NCBI GenBank assembly: GCA_037957365.1
Contig: JARHVA010002684.1
Location: 1,550,001-1,614,000, forward strand
Length of the DNA: 64,000 nt
Source: Torreya grandis
Taxonomy: Eukaryota; Streptophyta; Pinopsida; Cupressales; Taxaceae
Reading direction: 5' to 3'
Shown here: positions 22,368-33,340 of the stretch, in pieces
Numbering within the stretch: position 1 is the stretch's first letter
Layout of the letters: the number at the start of each line of letters is the position of its first letter
Position numbers and translations under genes: made by a program
The notes under the pieces: model-generated
What the model was told of the DNA's origin: nothing
Databases searched by the model: none
What the model saw: the letters and a program-made list of their open reading frames with translations, nothing else

Positions 22368-23400
22368 TTATCCCTGATTGTTCTTCTTTTTTGATTGTTG
22401 AATCTGATTCCAAGTCATAAACTTAGGTTTAAAAACCTTTGCTTCTGCACTTGGTTTTGTTATGGGTGAGAAAGGAGTTTGTTGTTGTGTTGCTTTTGCA
22501 GCTGCTATTGAATGTTGGAGATGCTGATTGACAAACTCAATTTGCTTGGCTAAATTAGCCTCAAAATCATGGACCAATTGGTTAGAGATGTCTCCTTGCA
22601 AAACTGAAGATGAAGTCTCCTATATGATCTACTGAGAAGCATGGAGATTAGTCTCCTCAAACACATACTTGTTCAGCCTTTCAAGGCCTCTCTTGGATAG
22701 ACTTCTAGGTAGGAAAGTTAGGCAAGGCTGAATGGACTCTCAAGGGCTATGGTCTCATTGGTTTGGCATTCATGAAGGGAAAAGGGCAGCTCTATGGGAA
22801 CATGATGATGATTATGATGACTATGGGGTTCTTCATAAACTACTAGCCTTTTTTCAATGTTTACCATTAGACCACTAATGTCTAGAATATCAGAACTAAA
22901 ATTTGAGTGGCCTTGCCTTATGAAGGATGCACATACCTCTTTAGCTTGCTCCAAATTAGCTCTCATGCTTTCAATTTCATGTTTGGAGATCTCCTCTCTA
23001 TAGCCCTTCCTAGTGTTTATGCTTATCATCTCTTTCTCATAGCCAAATGGGGTTTGTTTGAAGCTTGAGATGGATTGCTTTGGGGCTTGATAGGTCTGAT
23101 TAGGAAGACAATAGGATTCATGAGGGCTATCATAGGCTTGGTATGGGTCACCATACTCTTAGTAAGGTTCTGTACATGGTTGGTGATGCTCACCATAACA
23201 CTGATATAGATCATGGTAGGGCTGATATGGGTCATGAGGAAGGTAGAGCCATGCCCTTGATAATAAGGATCATAAGAAACTTGATAAGGCTCATCATAGC
23301 TTTGATAGAACTCTTGATAAGGCTGATTAGGCTCATGAGGATTATGTTGTCACTGTTGATAAGGAGGTGAATGATAGGGGTATCCACCATAGTTGTTCAT
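22368..23400 (-). pseudogene. Element B gag-like Tyr/Pro-rich ORF (decayed)
   Basis: Reading the minus strand from about 23400, one frame gives many Tyr-Asp/Glu-Pro-Tyr units (for example PYQEFYQSYDEPYQVSYDPY, then YDPYQPYHDLYQ), continues through FKQTPFGYEKEMISINTRKG into EIESMRANLEQAKEVCASFI, and ends in a segment with QGDISNQLVHDFEANLAKQI. At least three stops and a probable shift break it. The N-terminal half is a low-complexity Tyr/Pro/Gln repeat. The rest is helix-prone. I infer a gag-type structural protein from its place after the primer site, without recognising a named family. Confidence 0.5.
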
Positions 23401-23577
23401 ATCAACCTCATATGTCAATTGAGATGCAAGAATTGATTAAAATCTTCAATGAGACATCCCTGGGCTGCTTACAACCAGGGGCTTTGATTCGGAGTCGTCA
23501 TTGGTGCTAACTTGCTTGCTTCCAAACGCTGATTAGAGGAAAGGCACACCAACAATCTTTCCATTCTTTTGGATCTT

Positions 23578-23597
23578 GGTCCCATCGGGCGTGCTAA
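23578..23597 (-). other. Element B primer-binding site
   Basis: The minus strand just inside the 5' LTR reads TAGCACGCCCGATGGGACC, matching A's site except for three substitutions, one of which destroys the leading TGG. Confidence 0.6.
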
Positions 23598-24179
23598 AAT
23601 TGTTGGTGGTCCTAGGTTGCACCCTAGTTGAGGAAGGGGATTGTTCAGGTTCTCTTGCTCAAACCTAGTCCAACATGGGACTGACCCTAGCCTGTGGATC
23701 ACCTAAACTTGGGTCAGACCTCCAGAGAAGGCTGGCTTCCTTTTGGATCTATCATCTAAACTAGACCTAAGCTAGCTCTTGCTTGGGAAAGGGAGAGAGA
23801 TTGACAACAATTCATAAAAGCATGTGAAAATAAGGTGATGCACCAAATGTTTTGATCCTTCTACTTGCACAAGACACACTATAAAACACTTTCAAGACTG
23901 CTAAACATCACTTCATTCACTCTTTGATCAGTTTCCACATAAGTATTTCACAACAAAGCATGGACTAGCTATTGACCTGGCATGGGAGGGCAGTTGTCCA
24001 CTTCCACAGTGACCAACAAACTATATATGCACTTAGAATGACCTATAAGAACTAGCAAAACATTGCATGAAGGTGAGAGAACTCAGACAGAGACAAGGAA
24101 AACATACATTCACTTAACCACATCAATGAATTCATAAGACACACTGCAACTCAGTTTGCACAATGAAAGAACTCAGTCT

Positions 24180-24185
24180 TTTATT
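24180..24185 (-). terminator. Polyadenylation signal in 5' LTR of B
   Basis: AATAAA on the minus strand, matching 19222-19227. Confidence 0.5.
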
Positions 24186-24266
24186 GCATCGAATAGGTGT
24201 TACAGTACAAATCACAGCATAGCCTGGGCAAGCCAAAGAGAGGGATCCATTTCAAGGCTTAGAAGC

Positions 24267-24278
24267 CTATATTTATAG
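24267..24278 (-). promoter_or_regulatory. TATA box in 5' LTR of B (the active promoter copy)
   Basis: CTATAAATATAG on the minus strand in the 5' LTR, about 85 bp before AATAAA. This would drive transcription of B leftward. Confidence 0.7.
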
Positions 24279-25683
24279 CAGAAGGGATGAAAGAGATGGG
24301 GATCAATGTGTAGAAGGATGGAGAAGGGAGCATAATGACCAAGATTTTCAAACAACCAGCATTGATTCAGTTAGAAAGGATCATCATGCTAAGACGACTT
24401 CTGGAAAATAGCCATAACAACCGTATCAATCCCTTTCAATCTGTTTTTGGCTTGCATGATGCTCCTTACAGTTACAACGGCAAGATCAAGTCGTTTGAAA
24501 GATGAATTTCGGCACCAAAGAGTTACAACAGCTGGATTAATTTGTTAAGATCTTGTTCTGGCATGGATTGCTCCTTACTGGTTCATCTTTGGCATGCAAG
24601 AGTGGAGAAAAGGGTCACAATCATGTTGCTAGCTTTGGCGATGAAATCGTTGAAACTGACGTGTCTGCCTCCGTGGCCTTTCTTTGAGACATTTGCTCTG
24701 GTTTGACCTCAACTGCAATTGTTCTTTATGAAGTCCCTAGCGTTTGACTTTTAATCTAGACCGTCAATCTTGATCTGCTCGGTGAACGCGTGTCGTTGAT
24801 CTTTGTTCTGCTTAATCATCGATTTTTAATTTTGATCGTTGATCAGCTTGCTTGCACACCGTTGGATCTGCCTTCTCAGCGTACACGCGCACCATTGATC
24901 TTTCTCTGTACAAATGAACATGAGCCAAAGATCTTCTACCAGTCTAATGTGGTTGAGACACTTGTCACCCGTACATTTGTCTTCGAGATTCGCTGACCAT
25001 TTGACCCAGCGCTTGCCGTTATGTTTGCTTTGTATGATGGATCGTGCACTGTCAATCTGCTTGGGCCCACTGGCTTTGTCAGTTGTTGCGCACCGTTAGA
25101 TCTTTGTTCAGGTACCCGAGATCTTGCCACTTGTCTACTTTGCGATTATGCTGACCTTTTGACTTGATGCTCATCGTTGATCTTGGGTGCATGATCAAAT
25201 GCGCTCCGTTAGATCCTTGGGATCCACTGACACTATTAGGTTGTTGCTCATCGTTGGATCTAGACTTGAGCCCCTGTGATCTTGACACTCGTCATCTGCA
25301 CATTCAATCTGGAAACATTTGAATTTAAATGGCTATTTGCCGAAGCCTTAACTTGACGTTCCCACACACGTTTCACTCTGCAAGTCTAATTTTGAAGCTC
25401 TATATCTTGAGATAACAAGCTCATCAAGATATGAAATTTGCAGAGCATGATTTAGGCATGAAAAATATCATGTCCATGCATTTATTTTACTCTGGTTGAC
25501 CTCCCAAGTGCACTTATTAAATGCATAATCAAGACGATCCATCTATTTTTGCATGATGCCCTGTGACGGTCTGGTCCTTCAAAGCTTGTACAAGTCATTT
25601 GATCATTCACTCAAACAGGAACTCTACTCGTTTGTTCAATCCAGGCAAATGCTTGGTATGTGGGCCAAAATTGGCCAACAATC

Positions 25684-26180
25684 ACTACAACAAGAGCTCC
25701 ATTGGCCATACCACGCAACACTACTTATTTACCTGTTGATTTGAATTTCACCTCTATGGTTTGGTAATTTTGAGTGAATTCTCCTAGAAAATGCAGCCAT
25801 TGCACCCCAAGGACTATGCCGGTCTCACCAATCCCAACCACATAGAAATCATCATCAATCTTGTGCCTTCCCAAAGTGATATTCAGCGGCTGAATTTTCT
25901 TTGTGCATGGGATGGTGAAGCCATCTGCCACTGTTACATTGAAGCCCTTGAAATCTTCAGCTTGCAGCCCAATTCTAGATACCAAGCCTTCATCAATGAA
26001 GTTGTAGGTGCCCCAATATCAATTAGCACAATTACCTTCTTACCTTGCAATACTCCTCACTTGAAAAGGGTGATATCTAGGAGCACCAGATAATGTGGCA
26101 ACAGTGCAATCTGTATGGTCAACTTCTTTCTTTTCTTGCTCTTCTTTTGGTTCTTCCACTTCTTCTCCATCCGATACTAC
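25684..26180 (-). pseudogene. Element C protease (decayed, cut by B)
   Basis: The core reads VIVLIDIGAPTTSLM, where the usual Asp-Ser-Gly has become Asp-Ile-Gly, followed by IPCTKKIQPLNITLG and FYVVGIGETGIVLGVQWLHF. The latter is the conserved segment (ILGxxWL) at the end of plant gypsy retropepsins. It ends in VVLRGMANGA, the linker normally just before RT, and is then cut off by B. One frameshift lies near 25985. Confidence 0.88.
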
Positions 26181-26960
26181 CTCAATGTAATGAACTTACC
26201 CTTTTTCAAGGCAATGATGATCCGGTGTCCAAAGGTCTTTGCAAGTGAAGCACAAATTTCTCCTCTTTAACTCATTCTTTGATTCCACTTTGTTTGTCTT
26301 TAGCAGCTCCTTTTGCTACATGTTACCTTGCTGATATGGCCTTCTTTGCTGATCAAATGGGGCTGTCCTTGGTTGCTCAGAAGGTAAAGTCCTAGGCTGC
26401 CCAAATGAATATGTCCTTTGCTGTCCTAAAGGTAGAAATTTGCCTTTAGGAGCTGTTGTTTCTAGATCAAAAGCCTTTTTGATGGCTTCTTAGAGAGAAC
26501 AAGGGTTGAAAGCCTTGACCAAACCCTTGAGTGGATCAGCCAACCCTTCAACAAACAATACCACAAGCCTTCTTTTGGATACATTCGGTACCATCACTAA
26601 CACTCTTTGAAATTCAGCCACATAATCATCCACGGAATTATTTTGTTTCAGCTGCGCTAACTCCCTAGAATGGATCTCTGGATCAGCCCTATCAATGTTC
26701 TCAATCTACCTCCTGTTGAACTCATCATAAGAGTTGATGAGGTTGTGCCCTTGTGTGACCAATCCATGGTACCACCACTCACGAGCCATACCCTCAAGAT
26801 ATAAAGTAGCAAACTTGATGGCTTCATCTACCATTATGGCCCAGAGAGAAAGGTATGTATCCACCTTTTGGATCCAAACTCGAGCAGTGCTCTTGGTAGA
26901 TCCATCAAATGTAGAAAGACTGAGCTTTCCCAAAGCTTAATGAAGATCCCTCTAATTATT
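26181..26960 (-). pseudogene. Element C gag (decayed)
   Basis: The gag core is unmistakable: LSTFDGSTKSTARVWIQKVD, then LEGMAREWWYHGL, then ELAQLKQNNSVDDYVAEFQR and VVLFVEGLADPLKGLVKAF. A Gln/Pro-rich stretch with repeated QPRT units follows, then a zinc knuckle CFTCKDLWTPDHHC of the W-x-P-x-H-x-C type found in chromoviruses. Stops occur at 26706, about 26492 and about 26317. Confidence 0.92.
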
Positions 26961-27490
26961 CCGAGTTCTAGGATCAGCTCTAGGCCCTCTTTCATTGATG
27001 AAGTTAGTGAGGGTCATTTCTCCCTATATCTCAGTTGGAAGAGTCTTGTACTCGGCAATGGGCATAACTGGCAGCAATATCATCTATCACTAAACGCTGA
27101 ACCTCGACCTCGAGAATGGATTCTTTTCTACGAATGATGTTTGGCTGAAAAGGCCTAGTTGTAGATCCAATCGCCCTTCTCTGTGTAGGAGGGTGGTTGT
27201 TGGCTCCTGAGGCACTCCCCTCACCATTGGAAGGACAGGGTGCATTCGTGCCCCACATGGTGCAAACCATTTCAGTCCTCCTATCTGTCAATGATCTTGA
27301 TTTTGAGCGAATTTCTCAAATCGAACATGATCTGCATTTGGATCATCCATATTCTTGTGCCCTCGTTGCTCAAATCCTTCTCTTTGTTGTTCTGAACCCT
27401 TTCTTCTTTCTCTTTCATAATACTTAAGCTCTTTGTCACTGCCTTGTATGTAGTTGAACCTGCAAACAACTCAATCCCCATAGTTGGCAA
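26961..27490 (-). pseudogene. Element C gag N-terminal part/leader (decayed)
   Basis: Broken frames (27281-27490 and 27031-27291) start just inside the primer site. One is Lys/Glu-rich (SIMKEKEERVQNNKEKDL), a composition usual at the N-terminus of gag. Frameshifts separate the pieces. Confidence 0.5.
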
Positions 27491-27496
27491 GGAGAT

Positions 27497-27509
27497 GGCT
27501 CTGATACCA
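27497..27509 (-). other. Element C primer-binding site (initiator-Met tRNA type)
   Basis: The minus strand reads TGGTATCAGAGCC, the standard plant initiator-Met primer site, one base from the LTR end. Confidence 0.9.
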
Positions 27510-27510
27510 T

Positions 27511-28462
27511 TGAAATATCCCTTTTAGGACATATTAATGAAATTTTGGAATTTTATCGAAACTCTTATGTGGAAGTACTTAATTCTGAAAATGATCCATA
27601 AAACATTATAGGAAAAAATACAATCCACATAGAAACACTCAGACAATTAAGAAACTCAATTAATTTCAAGTGTAGAATTCTTATAACTTCAAATCTGATT
27701 TTTTTATAAAATATTTTCAAGCTGTAAATTATTTAATATATAGCGGATCATACCAATGCAATTTATACCATAATGGACCAACCTGCTGAGAAATTGATGT
27801 TGTATCAAGCACGAAACACCTTTGGGCGAGCCCAAGATAAAACCATATGCTGAACAACCCTCAACCAACTCCCTAGGGTGACATCAGCTCTCTAAAGGAT
27901 GATGGCAGCATGCTAAAGAGCCCTCCAAGAAGTTGTCAGCCCCAAACAGCCCTCCATCTGTTGCACCAACCAAAAATTGGTGTTCAATGACTTTTTGCTT
28001 AATGGTGATCCTTGAATGAAGCCACCAGTTGAAGTTGAGGGTTTTCGTCCCCAAAATCTGATTTTTGGAGAGAGTTTTTGTCTTAAATAGCTGAAACTAG
28101 AAGCAAAATTGCTCAACTCACAAAATCAAGTGATAGATGAATCATCGATCCCACAAATGATCCCCTCCATTTTTTGTACTTTTCCCCAACTCAATCTCCA
28201 AAGTGGGGCGCTCCAAGTGGGGGGTATTTACTATAATTCATAAAGTGACTTTTTAATTTCTAATTAAGTGTTGACTTACTCCAATTAGAAAAGTCCTCTT
28301 TATTTTAAATTTAAACATAAGTTGTCGACAGTAAGTTACTATTTGGCTAATTTAGCTCACCAGGACCATGTTTCCCTTCTCCTCATCCCCTTAGCTTGCG
28401 GGAAACCACAAAATAGGCTAAGGGTCTTCATATGGCACTAATCCTAAGAAGGGGACATTACA
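27511..28462 (-). repeat. Element C, 5' LTR (952 bp)
   Basis: On the minus strand it starts TGTAATGTCCCCTTCTTAGG and ends GGGATATTTCA. The TG/CA ends and the adjacent initiator-Met site fix the inner edge. The outer edge is ambiguous because it lies inside a 77-bp duplication (28437-28587). The second copy would place the edge at 28539. Confidence 0.82.
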
Positions 28463-28587
28463 TTGGGCAACCTTTTTGTAATTAGTTTGCCAACTCATTA
28501 GGTGGATAGAAGTACTAATCCTAAGGAGGGGACATTACATCAGGCAACCTTTGTGTGATTAGATAGCCAACTCATTAGGTGGATAGC
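28437..28587. repeat. 77-bp tandem duplication spanning the outer edge of LTR C
   Basis: ACTAATCCTAAG starts at 28437 and 28514. Each unit runs through GGGGACATTACA and CAACTCATTAGGTGGATAG. The unit contains the LTR terminus plus about 50 bp of flank. Confidence 0.88.
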
Positions 28588-28928
28588 AATGTTTGGGCAA
28601 TCTTTTGCATTCCTCGTGTAGATAGACTGGGTAAATTCCCATGTGATTGTTGGTTATTTATGCTTCGTTAGCCCCCATTATCTGCTGATAATTTCCTTTT
28701 TATGCTATGCATTCTAGTTTTTTTAATGTGATGGGTACTATTGTTCCAATGTTTACTGAGTATAGATGCATGTTAGTTGGGAACTTTAGTTTTGGAACCA
28801 TTACCAGGTGGCACAAAGCAAAGAATTTCTGATTTAGGCATGACAGGGTGCACCACTCTGGTAGATGAGATCATAGTCTCTTATAACAATATACATGACT
28901 TAGCTGTGGTATGTATCAAATTTTACAG
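28463..28928 (+). other. Probable intron 3' end upstream of first visible exon
   Basis: This runs from the outer edge of LTR C to the splice acceptor TTTTACAG at 28921-28928. One frame is open from 28777 but starts at TTG and runs on in the wrong phase. An intron from its good donor (GTATGT at 28915) would be only about 14-20 bp, so it is unlikely to be joined directly. An alternative short exon 28777-28807 would have the right phase but a weak donor. Confidence 0.5.
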
Positions 28929-31900
28929 ATTCTGCACCTGCAATATCCATTGCTTTGTATTCATTTACAACCGCTGGTATTCTAGCTACCTCTTTTGCTG
29001 CTGCCATTCTTGCTCTCTCCTCGGCCACTCTAGCAGCTACAGGGGCTCTAACAAGTGGGGCAGCAGGCTCCATTATTGCTGACCCATCAAGAAATATTTT
29101 GGTGAGTGTATAAACTCAATTAATAAGCAGCTCAATGGTATTTGTGCAGGCTATAAAGCTATGTTTCTCAGTGATATGCACTTCACATGTAAGTTGTGGT
29201 CGTAGTTATAGTGCGTGATACATAGTTTTGTTTGATGTGTTTGTTGACTAACATGCAGTTGGTTTTTATTGACTTATTCTGTTTGCAGGGAATGGCTGGC
29301 CACCTACAAGTGTTTGCCTTTTCGAATTGGCTGTCTGTGAGTTTGCCCATAGAATATCATGAGACCACCATGGGCCTCAGATGGCTCATTCCTCATGCAA
29401 AGCTGCCCTGGAAAAGACACGAAACCATATTAAATGCCTTTGAACCACAATTTGTGGTTGACATCCCTACCATGTCCACAGTCAATCCCAAGCGCAGTTT
29501 GATATCTGAAGAACCTAAGTACCATCATAAAAGAGATCACTATTTACTCGATTCTACTTTACGATGCTTCCTATTCATCAGAACAAAATGTACAAGAAGA
29601 CATCCTACTCTAGAATGGTGCACGAATTATAAACAGGAGCACTTGCATAGCCAGAAACTCCTTTCACACAAGGAGGCTCAAAGAATATTTTCAGGTTTGC
29701 AGATACCATCTTTGGATTCTTGTAATCATAAATTGCAAGAATCTTGGAATGTTATGCACATTGCTAGAGTTAATAGGGAGCGGAAGCTAGGAGTAAACTC
29801 CACCATATACGGACCAGCTCTTGAATTGAGGGAATACACTCGCTACTTTATGGTGAGCTATTGATTCTTCTGAATGATGTGTAGAATAATTCACTAGATG
29901 AGATATTCTGCCTTTCATTTACCAGTTAAGAAAAGATTAAATCAAATTTCTGCTGAGACGGCCAACTAAATGGATTTCATGATCTGATTTGCTGCAGAAT
30001 CAAAGTGAATGGCTATCAGCAGCAAAACTCGTACATGGTGGAAAAAGATACACAGGGTAAGATGGTTCTACACCCAAATATATGCAGGGGTTGATGAATA
30101 TAACGCTTTTTATCATTTTTAGAACAGATGCAGTTTCTGATCAAAAGAGGATTAATATCTAGGTGTACAACTTTGGAGTTATCTTCTTCTCTTACAGGCT
30201 TGCTTTTTTAGGTTCCTTTTGAATAATTGCATGTGCAGATGGCAGGAATTTGGAACGAACATGTTCTGGCTTGGAGCTGTAGGTGGGGTCTTAATTGTTC
30301 TGCACATATTGACCATCCTCTTTCTGAAACGGCGAACAAAAACATCTCTCCGAGGAGCTCTTTCTTTTCCTAGATTTGAGCTTTTCTTGTTGATACTCAC
30401 ACTTCCATGCATGTGTCAAGCATCTGCATTTATCATCAGAGGTAATCCATGTGCCCAAACAACATGATTTTGTTAATGAGGGCACGTTATCACCATGCTG
30501 AATTAAAGTTCTAGTTTGGGTGGTATGTTTTCCAAACAGGTGGTACCACTTCGGGCATTGCTATAGGAGTAGTACTACTTGCATTGCCAGCAGCCTTTCT
30601 CCTATCAATTTTTCTTTTTCTCACAGTTGCAGTGTTTATGGGTGATCTTGCTCAGTACAAAGAAATAAGACGTGAAAATGAGAAAATTGGTTTGTGTCGT
30701 AAAATAATTTCTACATTGGTGGGTAGAAATGCAATTGGCAAGTGGTTTCGCAAAGAAGGATTACCATCATCTTTTCTGGCAAGATTTGGCATTTTATTTG
30801 AAGATCGTAAAGGTCCTGCAAAGTTGGTATTTGTTAATGAAGATAATCCAAGAAGTATACCGAAGTGGATTGACAGTGGTACAAATGGTATTGGAAGGAT
30901 GAGGGCTGTTACTTCTGATGATGACAATGAAAATACAGCAGTGGTACCATTTCAAAGGGTTATTGGGTCTGCTAGGTCGGCATACCTTATTCTTGATCTC
31001 TTTAAGCGAACAACACTAGCAATTATTTTTGGGGCATATCCCTTGTCAGATCATTCCTGGAGCCAGACAAGTATAGCATTTGGTTTTACCATAGTTCAAT
31101 TGTCATATCTGGTTTTATTAAAGCCATACATCAGAAGAGGAGTGCAAATAGTAGAAAGTATCTGCCTTCTGTGTGAAGCAGCGGTTTTTGCAGCGGGTCT
31201 TTTGCTCCAAGCTGATGGGCATCCTTCTGAGGATCACAAGGGTATTGGGATCTTTATGCTGGCACTTCTGTTTGTCAGTTTTGTTTCTCAACTGGTTAAT
31301 GAATGGTACGCTTTAATGAACTGCCTTGTAAGATTGGCACCATCTGAGAAGCCATCACTCAAACTAGGGCTTAAAATGGTAGTACGGGGAATATTTTTGC
31401 CAGTAATACCTCATCGACATTGGTCGAAGTTCATAAACCCAGAACCATCGCAACCCAAGACTGGCTTAGTTCCAGTTGTTCCATTTAGCCCTGAGGCAGA
31501 ACATGAAGGGATAGGAGCTGAGATGTCTCACATTGAGCTGCCATTGACTGGAACTGGAGATGATGTTCCTACATATCATCCTGGGTCTCCTTGTTTCATA
31601 GACCCAAGAATGATTGCTCCTGCAATTACTGAAGGTGAAGATGAAGGGCAAGGTGAAGGTGAAATGAGACTGGAGTCTTCTCCAAAGGCTGGTCAAATTT
31701 TTAGTCAGTGGGGAAGAGCAAGATCATTAGAAGGAAAAAGATCAAAGGGAACCAAATCTGACCCCAGAACAAGCGAGTTAAAAATGCTAAGAGAACTAGC
31801 TAGAGCTAGCTTTCCAGGAAGCAGAAAAGATGAAGATTCAACAGAAATTGCAGGTTCCTTGGAGCTGACTAAGAGCCCTACTTCTACTTCAAGGGAAGTG

Positions 31901-31993
31901 ATAAACGCAAGCAAAGGTTCAGAAATAAGGAGGATGGGTTACTCTGGAGAATCTTCTTCAGAGGATGATTCAGAAGCTCCCTCACCCATGTAA
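28929..31993 (+). CDS. Multi-pass membrane protein of unknown function, C-terminal 826 residues in five exons
   Basis: Exons are 28929-29101, 29289-29852, 29998-30056, 30212-30441 and 30540-31993. All introns have GT/AG borders and the phases agree, joining to one frame of 826 residues ending in TAA... at 31991-31993. The first exon begins in mid-codon after TTTTACAG, so the N-terminus is upstream and not seen. Likely membrane segments are residues 5-33, 283-304, 321-341, 349-376, 490-511, 518-538, 545-566 and 577-599. A loop of about 190 residues from 59 begins GMAGHLQVFAFSNWLSVSLP. The tail (610-826) is acidic and Ser-rich (GEDEGQGEGE, ending SSSEDDSEAPSPM), hence probably cytosolic and a phosphorylation target. 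The layout recalls the membrane modules at the C-termini of large TRP- or polycystin-like proteins, but I do not recognise the family. The gene lacks stops or shifts and looks functional. Confidence 0.85.
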
Positions 31994-33080
31994 TCTCCCC
32001 ATCAGCCTTCAGGGATGACTAGCTTAGATGTTCAAACTAGTGCATCTGGCAGGATGGAAATGCAATAGCTACAGGATACAATGTTAAAGCTATGATTAAA
32101 AGCAAGCAGCACAACCATGGGAGAATTTGAAATCGGTTTTGATATTGTTAAGAATTTGGTTAAATTGATCCCAGATGCACCCCAGTTTTTGAGTGCAATG
32201 AGACCAGGGTTATACAGGAACTGGAGGTTTGATGGCTGAAATTTGATTCATTCTTCAAACATTCTCCAGCACATTGGTTTCCTTTTCCAATGCTTCAGGA
32301 TGAAAGCAGCTCATATTTTTGAATGTACCGTGTAACTTTAGCAAGCAGATAATAGCATTTAATATTAATAGCCTCCATCGCACACTACTATTGGTAATGA
32401 GAGGACTGGTGAGTTTTTTTTGAAATTGATCATTGTCATTGCTGCCTAGAGAAGTGGCAGAGCAATGTTGTGTAATTTAACATCGAACATTACACAAGGT
32501 GTAACATTATGTGCCGACTTTACTGCTTTTTAATAATTAGTCTCCACCGTGATCATAAAAAAATCATTGAATCAGGTGATTGTGTAGACACTTCACGATT
32601 TGTTTGTTTTCCTACCGGGTGTAACGTCTGTGTTACTCTCAATCCGTGCTCATGAATAACCAACATATTCAGAGTTCTAGCGCATCTTGACTGCTGGGTA
32701 GCGAATGCATGAATCTAGGTGTCAAATTTGAATAGTTGTTCCCGTTGGTGAATTATTAAGAGGCATGAGAAATGTTTAGGAATTAATTGGATACCATGAC
32801 ATGACAAGAAGCCCAGGGATTTGCCATTCCAGGTTATAACTGAAGGGCAAAACTGCCAAGCGGGAACTACATTTCTGTGTTGGCTGCAATATCTATTGAA
32901 ATACATTTATGTTTTCTTAAGCGGCTGCGAAAACCGTAATCTATATAGCAAACCAAACTCCGACGCATATCTGCATTGTGCAGTTCTGACTATCCTATCA
33001 TCTATCATGTCAATCTCAGCTCCAAAGACAATGCCATCTTTCCAAGACCCTTTCTTCTTCATTTTGTTGTATCTAAATTG
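31994..33080 (+). other. 3' UTR and downstream flank of the membrane-protein gene
   Basis: After the stop there is sequence without repeats recognised elsewhere in the window. The 3' UTR end is not defined. AATAAT/TAATATTAAT stretches near 32345-32370 and 32530 are possible weak polyadenylation elements. Confidence 0.5.
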
Positions 33081-33340
33081 ATTCCCTTTAAAAAATAAAT
33101 ATCTTCTTCACTCCATTGTGTACCGAGAAATTTAGAACATGCATCATAAATAAATTTATTCTTGATTTCATTGTGGGTTAACAAGGATGGAACATGTATT
33201 TACATATACATTTAATTTTTTTGTTTTAAAAAAAAAGACAAATATACTCACTTTTCTATATGTATTTTGGTATTTTTTGTGATATATATGTTTTTTTTGA
33301 TAAATCTTGAGTAAAAAAAAATGTATTATTTTCAACACTT

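Larger units (their letters stand above)
6782..25680 (-). mobile_element. Element B: LTR retrotransposon without pol, interrupted by A
   Basis: The LTRs are 6782-7065 plus 19033-20710 (left, 3', outer end missing) and 23601-25680 (right, 5', 2080 bp). The internal region is about 2.9 kb (20711-23600) and has no protease, RT, RNase H or integrase motif. It has a gag-like Tyr/Pro/Gln-rich frame and an acidic Glu-rich frame. The LTR ends are TGTTGG at 23601 and CCAACA at 20710 and 25680. It is inserted in the protease end of element C at 25681, which is the right flank. It is probably non-autonomous and mobilised by relatives of A. Confidence 0.9.
23601..25680 (-). repeat. Element B, 5' LTR (2080 bp)
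   Basis: Starts TGTTGGTGGTCCTAGG and ends ATTGGCCAACA. It is uninterrupted and preserves the empty insertion site of A near 23981-23990. TATA (24267-24278) and AATAAA (24180-24185) are both on the minus strand. Confidence 0.93.
25681..28462 (-). mobile_element. Element C: truncated Ty3/gypsy element, chromovirus-like (5' LTR, gag, protease only)
   Basis: The right end is a 952-bp LTR (27511-28462). Next, on the minus strand, come an initiator-Met primer site, gag with a CCHC-type knuckle and the protease. The reading frame runs into the LTR of B at 25680 just before RT would begin. RT, RNase H, integrase and the 3' LTR are nowhere to the left of B. C is the oldest element of the nest. Confidence 0.88.

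Noticed and set aside
28777..29082. Open frame as the first exon of the membrane-protein gene
   Set aside because: It runs through the 28929 acceptor in a different frame from the exon, and the donor at 28915 would leave an intron of about 14-20 bp. A 28777-28807 mini-exon is possible but unsupported.
30584..31993. A 469-codon frame as a complete intronless gene
   Set aside because: Its first codon is TTG and lies inside the last exon. The frame continues upstream to a splice acceptor at 30539, so it is the C-terminal exon of a larger gene.
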